Assembly (NCBI GenBank): GCA_044464225.1
Contig: JBIQLN010000001.1
Span: 124,001 to 188,000 of the forward strand
Direction of reading: 5' to 3'
Source of the DNA: 66-474 sp044464225
GTDB taxonomy: Bacteria; Pseudomonadota; Gammaproteobacteria; Xanthomonadales; Rhodanobacteraceae
DNA length: 64,000 bases
Shown: positions 39,936-47,866 of the stretch, in pieces
How positions within the stretch are numbered: position 1 is the stretch's first letter
Layout: the number at the start of each line of letters is the position of its first letter
Program-made: the position numbers and the translations under genes
Notes under the pieces: generated by a model
Told to the model about the DNA's origin: nothing
Database searches by the model: none
Seen by the model: only the letters and a program-made list of their open reading frames with translations

Positions 39936-41150
39936 TCATACCGTCCGCGTCGCCACCACCGGCGGCACTGCCGCGGCGCGCAGCGCTGGACCCAGCACCG
40001 CCACTTGTCCAATCAGCCACAATGCAACCGCACCGATCGGGAAATACATCCACGGCAACCGTGGCAGTTCGTAATGGCGCATCAGCAGCAGGTTGATGCC
40101 ATAGGCCAGGGCCATGCCCAGCACGATGCCGATCGTCGCCAGCAGGAAATTCTCGGTCTGGAAGTAATGCAGGATGTTGGCGCGCGTGGCACCGAGGGCG
40201 CGGCGCACGCCGATGGTGCGGCGGCGTTGCGCGACCCAGAAGCTGGCGAGACCGACGATGCCGAGCCCGGTGACCAGCAGCAGCGCCACGATCACCCCGA
40301 CCAGCAACCCCGTCATCGCACGGTCGCTCCGGAAGAATTTGGCGCGTGCGTCGTCCAGGGTGCGCTGTTGCCGGAAAATGCGCTTCGTGTCCAGCTTCTT
40401 GAGCGTGGTCACTGCCGCCGCAATGACGCGCTCGCGCTGGCCGGGATCGGTGCGCAGCGCATAGGAGCCACCCCCCGAAAAGCGCAGCGGCACCACCGTA
40501 CTCCATTGGGCGGCATGCTCGCCTTCGGCCAGCGAGGGACGGATCAGGCCGGCCACCACGCCTATCACCCGCAGGGGCGTTTGCGGATCGAAATAGATCG
40601 TCTTGCCGAGCGCGCTTTCGCCCGGCCACAATTTTTGTGCAAGCGCACGGGTAATCACGACCACGTGCGGCGCGAGCTTCGGATCGCGGATCGCGTCGCG
40701 GTATTCCACGTATTCGGACGGATCGAAATCGCGGCCTGCAATGAGTCGCGTCCCCAGCGTCTTCAGCACGTCAACGCCGAAATACATCGTGGCATTCAGC
40801 GTCGGCTGGGTCTGGGTGGCGGAAAGAAAGATGCTGTTGTTCCACGACGAGTCGGTGAAGGGCAACTGATTGATGCGCGCGACCGCCTTCACCCCGGGGA
40901 TGGCGCGCAGCGCAGCGAGTTCTTCCTCTCCGCGCGCCTTGGCGTCGGGACGGTCGCCGATATCCACCACCTGCACCTGCACCAGCTCGTGTTGGGCCAC
41001 ACCGCTCGGCAGGTCCATGCGTTGCAGGCGCTGGCTGATCAGGAACACGGCGTTGCACACGATCGCGCAGGTCAGCGCAATTTCCAGCACGATCAGCGAC
41101 GCGGTGATCTTGTGCCGGCGCAACGTGGCGAGGATGGGCAGGATGTCCAT
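39936..41150 (-). CDS. FtsX/MacB-like ABC permease, B-type, pair 1
   Basis: A 404-residue B-type permease: anchor LIVLEIALTCAIVCNAVFLI, FtsX block GVRRALGATRANILHYFQTE and tail VPPVVATRTV. MacB-PCD domain in between. It starts one base after the A1 stop, the tightest junction in the array, so A1 and B1 are almost certainly made together. Confidence 0.9.
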   Translation of the reverse strand: MDILPILATLRRHKITASLIVLEIALTCAIVCNAVFLISQRLQRMDLPSGVAQHELVQVQVVDIGDRPDAKARGEEELAALRAIPGVKAVARINQLPFTDSSWNNSIFLSATQTQPTLNATMYFGVDVLKTLGTRLIAGRDFDPSEYVEYRDAIRDPKLAPHVVVITRALAQKLWPGESALGKTIYFDPQTPLRVIGVVAGLIRPSLAEGEHAAQWSTVVPLRFSGGGSYALRTDPGQRERVIAAAVTTLKKLDTKRIFRQQRTLDDARAKFFRSDRAMTGLLVGVIVALLLVTGLGIVGLASFWVAQRRRTIGVRRALGATRANILHYFQTENFLLATIGIVLGMALAYGINLLLMRHYELPRLPWMYFPIGAVALWLIGQVAVLGPALRAAAVPPVVATRTV

Positions 41151-41151
41151 G

Positions 41152-42450
41152 TCAGTGGGCCTTCAGTTGCAGTGCCGGCGAGATCCGGCAAGCCCGCCAT
41201 GCCGGCAGCAGGCCCGCCAGCAAGGTGGCGCCGATGGCCACCGCAAACGTGACCACCAACATCAACGGATCGAGATGGGCGAGCCGGGCGTAATCCACCG
41301 GTTGCTGGCGTACCAGCCAGAGACCCAGCTGGGCGAGCAGCAGGCCGCCGATCGCGCCGGCCACCCCGACGACGCCTGCCTCGATCAGCAATTGCTCGAA
41401 TACCGCGCGGCGCGCGGCGCCGAGCGCCCTGCGCACGCCGATCTCGCCCCCCCGGCGGAGGAATTTCGCCAGCATCAAGCCGACGGTGTTGACCAGGCAA
41501 ACCAGCAGGAATCCGAACGCCAGCCATGTCTGCAAGCGCACGTCGCCCGGCACGACGTGGCTGTAGTCGAGCCACTGCATCACGTTGCGCAACCGCACGG
41601 TGGGCGGCCGCTCGAATCGGCCCAGCGCCTTCTGTTCCTGCGAGTAATGGGTCAGGAACGATTTGTAGGCGGCGACATCGGCAGGCGTGTCGAGTTGCAC
41701 CCAGAATTGCAGCCAGGTGCACGGCGCCGTCTTCATGTTGTCCTGGCCGCCCGCGCCCCAGCAGTCAACGGAGCCGCTGTGTGCATACTTCAGCTCCTGC
41801 GAAGTGGAGAGCGGCACGAACACGTCCTCGTTCTCTCCGTATTGGCCGAGGTACAGGTCGTAGAAATGCGGGCTCGGCCGCCAATCCCCCAGCACCCCGA
41901 TGATGCGCAGATCGACGTCATCCGCGCGCACTGTCTGGCCGACGCTGTCCTTCCCGCCGAACAGCTTGTTGTTGAGCGAGCTCGATATCACCGCGACGCG
42001 CGCCGCCGCCTCGTCTTCCGCCGCGGTCCACGGCCGGCCGTACTCGAAGGGTGTATCGAACATCGGAAAGAAGTCCGCCGTGGTGTAGCGGGCATCCACG
42101 TAGAAGGGATCGAGATTCGCCTGTGTCGGCTGCACCGGTACCTGGCCGCCGGTCATCAGCGCCTGCCGGTGGGCGCGCTTCGCGCGCAGCAGATTCATGC
42201 CGTCGGTCCAGGAGACCTGGCCGGGTGGCTCGCCACCAGGCTGGTAACCGTTCATGTCGCGCGGATCGATCTGGGGGTAGTACAGGTGCGCGCTGCGTCC
42301 CGGCAGCGGGTCACCCGACAGCACGTGCAACACGGTGAGGGTGGTCATCGACGCGCCGATGCCCAGGGCGACCGCCACCACCATCAGCGCGGTGAGCACC
42401 TTGTTGCGCTTCAGGCTGCGCAGCGCGAGATCGATGTAGTAGGCGAACAT
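41152..42450 (-). CDS. FtsX/MacB-like ABC permease, A-type, pair 1
   Basis: A 432-residue A-type permease: MFAYYIDLALRSLKRNKVLT, GIGASMTTLTVLHVLSGDP. The periplasmic domain has C230 (DCWGAGG) and C244 (APCTW), likely a disulfide. FtsX block LMLAKFLRRGGEIGVRRALG, three C-terminal helices and tail PALQLKAH. First permease of the array in transcription order, 129 bases after the small anchored protein. Confidence 0.91.
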   Translation of the reverse strand: MFAYYIDLALRSLKRNKVLTALMVVAVALGIGASMTTLTVLHVLSGDPLPGRSAHLYYPQIDPRDMNGYQPGGEPPGQVSWTDGMNLLRAKRAHRQALMTGGQVPVQPTQANLDPFYVDARYTTADFFPMFDTPFEYGRPWTAAEDEAAARVAVISSSLNNKLFGGKDSVGQTVRADDVDLRIIGVLGDWRPSPHFYDLYLGQYGENEDVFVPLSTSQELKYAHSGSVDCWGAGGQDNMKTAPCTWLQFWVQLDTPADVAAYKSFLTHYSQEQKALGRFERPPTVRLRNVMQWLDYSHVVPGDVRLQTWLAFGFLLVCLVNTVGLMLAKFLRRGGEIGVRRALGAARRAVFEQLLIEAGVVGVAGAIGGLLLAQLGLWLVRQQPVDYARLAHLDPLMLVVTFAVAIGATLLAGLLPAWRACRISPALQLKAH

Positions 42451-42579
42451 GTTTCGTCTTCGTTCCTGGTTTCAGGGGCCCCGACATGCCCCGCCCGCCT
42501 TTCCCCGGACGGATCCGGTGGAAAGGCCTTCAACGCGCGCCACGCGCCCGCCACCGGGGATCGGTGGCGCAGGCCAGCC

Positions 42580-42885
42580 TCAACCAGCGTCCCGGCTGGT
42601 CGGCTGCGCGGCGAACGAGTAGTACGGCATCACGAGCGCCGACTGGTTTCCCGCGGAAACGGCGGCCTGGCCTCCGGCCGCCGTGCCGGCATGCAAGCGC
42701 CCGACCGCGCGAAGCTGCTCGGCACTCGGACGCACGTTGATGACGGGCAGCATCACGGCGCTCTGCGCGGAGGCTGCCGCGGCGGCGGCGCTGGCCACCC
42801 CGGTTGTCCAGCTGTGGAACCAGCCAAGCACTGCGCAATTGATGGCTATGGCGACGATGATGGCGATGAGTTTCTGGATGTTCAT
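42580..42885 (-). CDS. Small membrane-anchored protein of unknown function in the exporter operon
   Basis: A 101-residue protein not assigned to a family. One N-terminal hydrophobic helix (LIAIIVAIAINCAVLGWFH) looks like an anchor or uncleaved signal. An Ala-rich linker follows, then LPVINVRPSAEQLRAVGRLH and a flexible Gly/Ala/Gln tail. GAGGA lies ten bases before the ATG. It sits between the ATPase (83 bases) and A1. It could be an accessory subunit in the periplasm or an exported product; the sequence does not decide. Confidence 0.72.
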   Translation of the reverse strand: MNIQKLIAIIVAIAINCAVLGWFHSWTTGVASAAAAAASAQSAVMLPVINVRPSAEQLRAVGRLHAGTAAGGQAAVSAGNQSALVMPYYSFAAQPTSRDAG

Positions 42886-42968
42886 GGTTGCGGTCCTCGA
42901 TGTACTTCAACGTCCCCTGTTGGTGCTTTGAACGACATCCCGTTGCCTGCCCGGCCACCCGGCGCGTT

Positions 42969-43700
42969 TCAACCCGCGCCGGTTTCCGCCGTCGCTTCGC
43001 TGCGGCGGGTGTGGGCGTGGAAACGGGGCTCCTCGGCAATGTCCACGGCCTGGCCGTCGATGATGTGCACGCTGCGCTGGGCGCGCAGGGCCAGTTCGGG
43101 ATCGTGGGTGACCATCACGATGGTCGCGCCCTCGCGATGGATCTCTTCCAGCAGTTCCATCACGCTGCGCGCCATCTGGGTGTCCAGGTTGCCGGTCGGT
43201 TCGTCCGCCAGCAGCAGGCGCGGCGAACCAGCCAGTGCGCGCGCGATCGCGACGCGTTGCTGCTGGCCGCCCGAAAGCTCGGCGGGGTAATGCTTCATGC
43301 GCGAAGCCAGGCCCACGCGTTCCAGCGCCTCCTTGATCCGCTGCTGGCGCTCGGCGGACTTCATGCCGCGATAGCGCAGCGGCACTTCCACGTTGTCGTG
43401 CACGTTGAGATCGGGAATCAGGTTGAAGCTCTGGAAAACGAAGCCGATCTTCTCGTTGCGGATCTTGGAGCGCGCGTTGTCACCGAGGTTGCTGACATCG
43501 ACACCGTCCAGCAGGTATTCGCCACCGGTGAAGCTTTCCAGCAGGCCCGCGATGGTGAGGAAGGTGGTCTTGCCGGAACCGGATGGCCCCATCACCGCGA
43601 CGAATTCGCCTTCCTTCACGTCGATGTTGAAATCCCGGAGCGCGTAGGTTTCCACCACTTCGGTGCGGTAGACCTTGGACAGGTGGGTCATCTTGAGCAT
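42969..43700 (-). CDS. ABC transporter ATP-binding protein (MacB/LolD-type)
   Basis: 243 residues from the ATG at 43700 (MLKMTHLSKVYRTEVVETYAL). Walker A GPSGSGKTT, Q-loop VFQSFNLIPDL, signature LSGGQQQRVAIARAL, Walker B LLLADEPTGNLD and H-loop VTHDPELALRA are all intact. It is the only ATPase in the locus, while none of the twelve permeases carries its own, so it presumably powers all pairs as a homodimer. The frame continues to 43823 without family resemblance. It follows the adaptor gene by 166 bases. Confidence 0.95.
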   Translation of the reverse strand: MLKMTHLSKVYRTEVVETYALRDFNIDVKEGEFVAVMGPSGSGKTTFLTIAGLLESFTGGEYLLDGVDVSNLGDNARSKIRNEKIGFVFQSFNLIPDLNVHDNVEVPLRYRGMKSAERQQRIKEALERVGLASRMKHYPAELSGGQQQRVAIARALAGSPRLLLADEPTGNLDTQMARSVMELLEEIHREGATIVMVTHDPELALRAQRSVHIIDGQAVDIAEEPRFHAHTRRSEATAETGAG

Positions 43701-43866
43701 GGTTGTTTCCTCAGTGATGGAACTTGATGTCGGTGACGGAAGTTGGATGTCGGTGATGCACGGTTGGTTTAGTTGGATGGAAATGGAAGCAGGAAGCGGA
43801 GAACGGGTATGCAAGCCGGCCAATCCAGGGACTTCTGCACCCGTTCCCTCGCTCCGCTCCCTGCAA

Positions 43867-45141
43867 TCAGTCGCTGATCGCGACTTTCGCCGCGCCGTTG
43901 AAATTGCTGGTACCGGAAATCACGATCCTGTCGCCTTCCTTCAGGCCTTGCAGGATTTCGACCTTGTCGATGGAGCTCGGCCCCAGCGTGACCGGCGTCT
44001 TGTAGGCGATGCCGTCGCGCACCACATAGGCATAGCGGCCGCCCGACTCGTCCACGAACGAACCACGCGCCACGGTCAACACGTTTTCGCGCTTGTCCAG
44101 CACGATGCGCACCGACAGCCGCTGGTTCTGGCGCAACTGCTCCGGCTTCTTGCCTTCGAAGCGCACCCGTGCGACCACTTCGCCATTCACCACTTCGGGC
44201 GAAATCGCGCTGACCGCACCCTTCCAGTCCTTGCCGTTGCCGCTGATGACCGCGGGCATGCCGGCCGCGAGATCACGCGCGAAACTTTCCGGCACGTTCA
44301 CCTGCACTTCCAGCGCGGACAGGTCCACGACCGTCAGCAACTTCGAATCCTTGGGAACGGTCGCGGTCTGGGCGATGAAAAGCTGCCCGACCTGTCCGTC
44401 GACCGGCGAGCGCACGTTCAATTCCTCGACCTGGCGCTTCAGGTCCGCGACCATCAGCTTCTGGCGTTCGTAGGCCAGCTTCTTGGCCTGGATCTCCAGC
44501 GCGAGGCTGGAGTCGTCCATGCCGAGGTTGTCCTGGGCGTGCTTCAACTGGATCTGCGCCTTCTCCAGCGCATCGTTGTGGCGATCCACTTCCAGCTTCG
44601 ACACCGCGCCCTTGTCGAACGCCTTCTGGTAACGCGCGAGGTCGCGCTTGGCGCTCTGCTCGTCGATCTTGGCGTTCTCGAAGGCTTCCTGCAGCTTGGC
44701 GCGCTGCTGGTTGGCATCGATCTTGGCCTGCTGATAGGCCACCTGCATCGCGTCGGCATTGCTTTCTTCCTGCGCGAGCTTGTTGGTGAGTTCGGGGCTC
44801 GCGATCACCGCCAGCACCTGGTTCTTCTTCACCTTGTCGCCGGCGTGCACCTGCAGGACCACCGCGCCGTTGGCGCGTGCGTACAGGGTCGGGCTGACCG
44901 CCGCGACCACGCGCCCGTCCGCGGCGATGTCGCGCACGAATGCGCCACGTTCCACCGTCGCGATCTGCAGACGCGATGCGCTCACCGACGAGCCCGCCGA
45001 AAACAGCCGCACCGCTCCGGGTACCAGCCAGACCAGCAGGATCAGCACCGCCAGGCCGATGCCGGCGAAGATCGCCAGCTTCTTCTTGCTGACGCGTTTT
45101 TCGATGATGCGGTCCTGCGCGGAAGTGTCGCGAATGTTCAT
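43867..45141 (-). CDS. Periplasmic adaptor (MacA/HlyD-like membrane fusion protein)
   Basis: 424 residues from the ATG at 45141. N-terminal anchor KLAIFAGIGLAVLILLVWLV, then a split lipoyl domain (GAVVLQVHAGDKVKKNQ and VRSPVDGQVGQL). A coiled-coil hairpin lies at about 130-235 and a beta-barrel domain after it (ALEVQVNVPESFARDLAAG), ending in a membrane-proximal domain. Adaptors of this type bridge MacB-like permeases to a TolC-type outer-membrane channel, which is not encoded in the window. First gene of the minus-strand operon, behind a sigma-54 promoter. Confidence 0.93.
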   Translation of the reverse strand: MNIRDTSAQDRIIEKRVSKKKLAIFAGIGLAVLILLVWLVPGAVRLFSAGSSVSASRLQIATVERGAFVRDIAADGRVVAAVSPTLYARANGAVVLQVHAGDKVKKNQVLAVIASPELTNKLAQEESNADAMQVAYQQAKIDANQQRAKLQEAFENAKIDEQSAKRDLARYQKAFDKGAVSKLEVDRHNDALEKAQIQLKHAQDNLGMDDSSLALEIQAKKLAYERQKLMVADLKRQVEELNVRSPVDGQVGQLFIAQTATVPKDSKLLTVVDLSALEVQVNVPESFARDLAAGMPAVISGNGKDWKGAVSAISPEVVNGEVVARVRFEGKKPEQLRQNQRLSVRIVLDKRENVLTVARGSFVDESGGRYAYVVRDGIAYKTPVTLGPSSIDKVEILQGLKEGDRIVISGTSNFNGAAKVAISD

Positions 45142-45196
45142 GCCTTTTCCGTTTCCCTGCCGCGTCGTTTCGCCGATGCGGCCTCGCCATCTATTG

Positions 45197-45212
45197 AGCA
45201 AGTGCGATGCCA
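45197..45212 (-). promoter_or_regulatory. Sigma-54 (-24/-12) promoter of the exporter operon
   Basis: Read on the minus strand: TGGCATCGCACTTGCT. It has GG at -24 and GC at -12 with the exact consensus spacing (TGGCA-N6-TTGCT). The predicted start lies about 45 bases before the adaptor ATG at 45141. An NtrC-family regulator with a GAFTGA loop is encoded at the far end of the same locus. Confidence 0.8.
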
Positions 45213-45275
45213 ACCGTCGACGCCATATTTCGCCAATGGATTCAACAGCTTGAAAAAATCGCCGGGACGGGAAAG

Positions 45276-45300
45276 GTGTCCGCGGACAGTTCGCGGACAC
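45276..45300. promoter_or_regulatory. Candidate enhancer (activator-binding palindrome)
   Basis: GTGTCCGCG and CGCGGACAC form perfect 9-base arms around a 7-base centre; a TGTCCGCGGACA palindrome is nested in the left part. It lies about 90-115 bases upstream of the predicted sigma-54 start, the normal place for an enhancer-binding protein. Near it GACACCGCGGA occurs twice (45296-45306 and 45329-45339), 33 bases apart, which is about three helical turns. Confidence 0.6.
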
Positions 45301-45380
45301 CGCGGATAGGTCGTTCGCAAGACCCAGCGACACCGCGGAAGCGGAAGCCACCCGCGTGCCCGGCACCTCGACGAGCCGGC

Positions 45381-45390
45381 GGGGGGGGGG
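45381..45390. repeat. Run of ten G in the divergent control region
   Basis: A homopolymer of ten G lies about 33 bases upstream of the -35-like box of the ECF sigma gene and between it and the palindromic enhancer. Such tracts are prone to slippage and could change promoter spacing. Confidence 0.6.
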
Positions 45391-45422
45391 CGAAGCCTCG
45401 TGCCTCGAAGAGGAAACTGCCT

Positions 45423-45449
45423 GCAACCTTTTTGCGCCCTCGAGCATCC
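45423..45449 (+). promoter_or_regulatory. Candidate ECF-type promoter of the sigma/anti-sigma operon
   Basis: GCAACC followed by a T-run (45423-45433), a 15-base spacer and GCATCC (45444-45449). The AAC-containing -35 with a T-run is typical of promoters read by ECF sigma factors, which commonly drive their own genes. The start point would fall at or very near the GTG at 45457, so a leaderless transcript is possible. Confidence 0.45.
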
Positions 45450-45456
45450 TTGTAGG

Positions 45457-46044
45457 GTGGACGCGCATTCCAACTTCCAGCAGCACGTCGACCCGGACGT
45501 CATCGCCCGCCTGAAGCGGGGCGACCTTCGCGCCTTCGAGAGCGTGTATCGACAGTTCGAGCGGGCGGTCTGGACGCTGGCGTTGCGCCTGACCGGGCGC
45601 GCCGACGTCGCGCAGGAAGTGCTGCAGGATGCAATGCTGAAAGCCTTCGAACGCGCGCGCCAGTATCGCGGCGAGGCGCCGTTCGCCGCGTGGCTGCGCA
45701 AGCTGGTGGTCAACGAATCACTGATGCAGCTTCGCCACGACCGGCTGCACGTCATCGACGTGTTCGACGACACGGTGGGCGACGAGAGCACGCCACAGCC
45801 ATGGACTTCGGCCGACGCCGCCACGCTGGATCGCGCCTTGAACCGGCTGCCCGACGATGCGAGGGCGGTGCTGTGGCTGTACCACGTCGAAGGCTTCACC
45901 CACGTGGAAATCGCCCGCGAGTTCGGGCGCTCCGTGAGTTTTTCCAAATCGCAGCTCGCACGCGGCACCAGACGCCTGCGCGAGCTGCTTCAACCCAGAG
46001 TGGAGGACACGCCATGCACGATCGGCTCGACCACCACGGCATGA
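45457..46044 (+). CDS. ECF-subfamily RNA polymerase sigma factor
   Basis: About 195 residues from GTG at 45457. Region 2 is present (DLRAFESVYRQFERAVWTLA, QEVLQDAMLKAFERARQYRG, AAWLRKLVVNES) and so is region 4 (LNRLPDDARAVLWLYHVEGF, VEIAREFGRSVSFSKSQLAR). The frame is open to a GTG at 45400, but that start would precede the predicted promoter. No convincing ribosome binding site precedes 45457. Its end overlaps the anti-sigma-like gene by 31 bases. It is divergent from the exporter operon, sharing its control region. Confidence 0.9.
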   Translation: MDAHSNFQQHVDPDVIARLKRGDLRAFESVYRQFERAVWTLALRLTGRADVAQEVLQDAMLKAFERARQYRGEAPFAAWLRKLVVNESLMQLRHDRLHVIDVFDDTVGDESTPQPWTSADAATLDRALNRLPDDARAVLWLYHVEGFTHVEIAREFGRSVSFSKSQLARGTRRLRELLQPRVEDTPCTIGSTTTA

Positions 46045-46607
46045 ACGAAATGAGCGACGAAGCCTCCCTGGCCGCGGCGCTGCGTGCGCTGCCGGCAAGC
46101 GCGCCGCCACACGAGGCATGGCGCCATGTGTCGGCGCGGATCGGGCGGCGCCGCACCGTGCGCCGGACCGTCTGGTTCACGCTGCCGGCCGCGTTCGCCG
46201 CCGGCATCGCCCTGGCATTCGCGTGGCCGCACCTGCACCTGCACGCGCCATTGCCGCAGGCTGCGCGAATCGCCCAGGCGCCAACGACCGCGCAGCAGCC
46301 CGACACCCGGCCCGCGGCCGACGTCGCCGCACTGCAGGCCAGTTCGGCGCAATGGCAGAACTGGGTACAAAGCCTCAGCCGCGATGGCGCCCCGCTGGAC
46401 GGCCGCGCACTCGCCAATGCCGTGGCGCTGCAGGACCGGATCGGCATGGTCGACCTGCAACTCAGCGCCGCCCGCTCGCCGGCCGCGGCGGCGGACCTGT
46501 GGCAACAACGCATCACCCTGCTCCAGCAACTCGGCCTGTTGCACCTGCGACCGTACATGGTTGCCGAACAAACCCATCCCGCACGCAACCGCCTTATCTC
46601 CATGTGA
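46014..46607 (+). CDS. Membrane-anchored anti-sigma-like protein
   Basis: A 197-residue protein with a short cytoplasmic N-terminus (EASLAAALRALPASAPPHEA), one membrane helix at about residues 50-68 (VWFTLPAAFAAGIALAFAW) and a periplasmic helical part rich in Ala and Gln. GGAGG eight bases before the ATG supports the start, which overlaps the sigma gene. Order, topology and overlap fit an anti-sigma factor. No zinc-binding HxxxCxxC motif is seen, so family membership is inferred from context. Confidence 0.7.
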   Translation: MHDRLDHHGMNEMSDEASLAAALRALPASAPPHEAWRHVSARIGRRRTVRRTVWFTLPAAFAAGIALAFAWPHLHLHAPLPQAARIAQAPTTAQQPDTRPAADVAALQASSAQWQNWVQSLSRDGAPLDGRALANAVALQDRIGMVDLQLSAARSPAAAADLWQQRITLLQQLGLLHLRPYMVAEQTHPARNRLISM

Positions 46608-46621
46608 TCGAGAGAATCGCC

Positions 46622-47776
46622 ATGAAACGAACAATCGCCCTTTGCCTGATGCTGCCCGGCCTGCTGGGTTCCGGCGCACTGATCGCCGCGACGCCGGCTT
46701 CGCCTGCTTCCACCGCCGAACCGGTCCACGCCGCTGAACAGCACACTGCCAAGCAGATGGCCGCGCTGCAGGCGCGCATGAATGCACTGGCGGCCCGGAT
46801 GGCCGCGCTGTCGGCGAAACTCGGCGACGAGGCCAATGCCAGCACGTTGCGCTACCTGGCCGACAGCCGGCGCGGCATGCTCGGCATCGCCGTCAGTACC
46901 GAAGACCACGGATTGCGTGTCAATGCGGTGACGCCCGGCGGGCCGGCCGAACGCGCAGGCCTGAAGGCAGGCGACACGATCACCGCCGTCGACGGCAAAT
47001 CGGTGGGAACGTCCGGCGCATCGTCCGAACGCGCGCTGCGGCGGACCGAGGCCGGCAAACCCGTCAGGCTGGCGGTAGCCCGCGACGGCAAAACGCTGCA
47101 CCTCGATGTCACGCCAGAGCGAATGCAGCCGGCCGACTGGGAAGCCACTTTCCGCGCGGCCCAGCGGGCGGCCGAGCAGGCCAGGGCTTCGATGGAGTCC
47201 CCGGAATTCCGGGAGAGCATCGAAAAGGCGATGAAAAGCGCTTCCGCCGAACTCGACCGCGCAGCCATTGCACGCGAGAGCGCAGCCGCCGCACGTGAGG
47301 GCGCGGCCGCGACGCGTGAAGCCGCCGCCAACGCGCGCGAACACGCCCGCGAGTGGTTCCTGTTCTCGTCGGCATGGTGGGGCCTGAACCTGGCGCCCTT
47401 GAACCCCGATCTCGGCGGCTACTTCGGCACCGACAAGGGCGTACTGGTGCTTTCCCGCAGTGACAAGCAGTTTCCGGAATTGCAGCCCGGCGACGTGATC
47501 ACCGGCGTCGGGGGCAAGCCCGTGGCGCAGCCCGAAGACGTCCAACGTGCGCTTCGCGGCGCGACCGCCGATCAGGAGGTCCACATGGCGGTGCGCCGGC
47601 ACGGCAAGGCCCTCGCGCTGAACATGAAAGTGCCGCCGCGCTGGAACCTGCTCCCGCCACCCCCGCCACCGGCACCGCCGCCTCCGCCTGTGCCGTCGAC
47701 ACCATCCAAGGTTGCCGCGCCGCCTGCTCCGCCGTCGCCGCCGCCCCCGCCACCGGTGTCCAAGCAGGCGTCATAG
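46622..47776 (+). CDS. Exported double-PDZ protein with proline-rich tail
   Basis: A 384-residue protein with a signal peptide (about residues 1-23, ending GALIAA). A helical Met/Ala-rich segment is followed by a PDZ domain (about 78-165; GMLGIAVSTEDHGLRVNAV, GLKAGDTITAVDGKSVG). A long charged Ala-rich helix (about 165-245) precedes a second PDZ-like domain (GVLVLSRSDKQFPELQPGDV, ITGVGGKPVAQPEDVQ). The last 45 residues are mostly Pro. No serine protease domain is present, so it is not a DegP/DegS enzyme. It follows the anti-sigma-like gene by 14 bases and probably acts as an envelope binding protein. Confidence 0.82.
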   Translation: MKRTIALCLMLPGLLGSGALIAATPASPASTAEPVHAAEQHTAKQMAALQARMNALAARMAALSAKLGDEANASTLRYLADSRRGMLGIAVSTEDHGLRVNAVTPGGPAERAGLKAGDTITAVDGKSVGTSGASSERALRRTEAGKPVRLAVARDGKTLHLDVTPERMQPADWEATFRAAQRAAEQARASMESPEFRESIEKAMKSASAELDRAAIARESAAAAREGAAATREAAANAREHAREWFLFSSAWWGLNLAPLNPDLGGYFGTDKGVLVLSRSDKQFPELQPGDVITGVGGKPVAQPEDVQRALRGATADQEVHMAVRRHGKALALNMKVPPRWNLLPPPPPPAPPPPPVPSTPSKVAAPPAPPSPPPPPPVSKQAS

Positions 47777-47866
47777 AAAACGCGCACCGTCCGGCGCGAC
47801 GGCGCACTTCACGTCACGCCCCCGCCGCCCTGCTGCCGGGCGGCGTCGACGTCCAACGGGTGAGGC

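Noticed and set aside
34403..41252. Very long open frames opposite or offset to the permease genes (for example 34403-36427 minus, 34963-37131 plus, 38436-41252 plus)
   Set aside because: They are shadows of high-GC coding sequence. They have skewed Arg/His/Gln-rich composition, no domains and no ribosome binding sites, while the overlapping frames encode clear permeases.
46622..47776. DegP/DegS-type protease
   Set aside because: Two PDZ-like domains are present, but no trypsin-like domain with His-Asp-Ser residues can be found.
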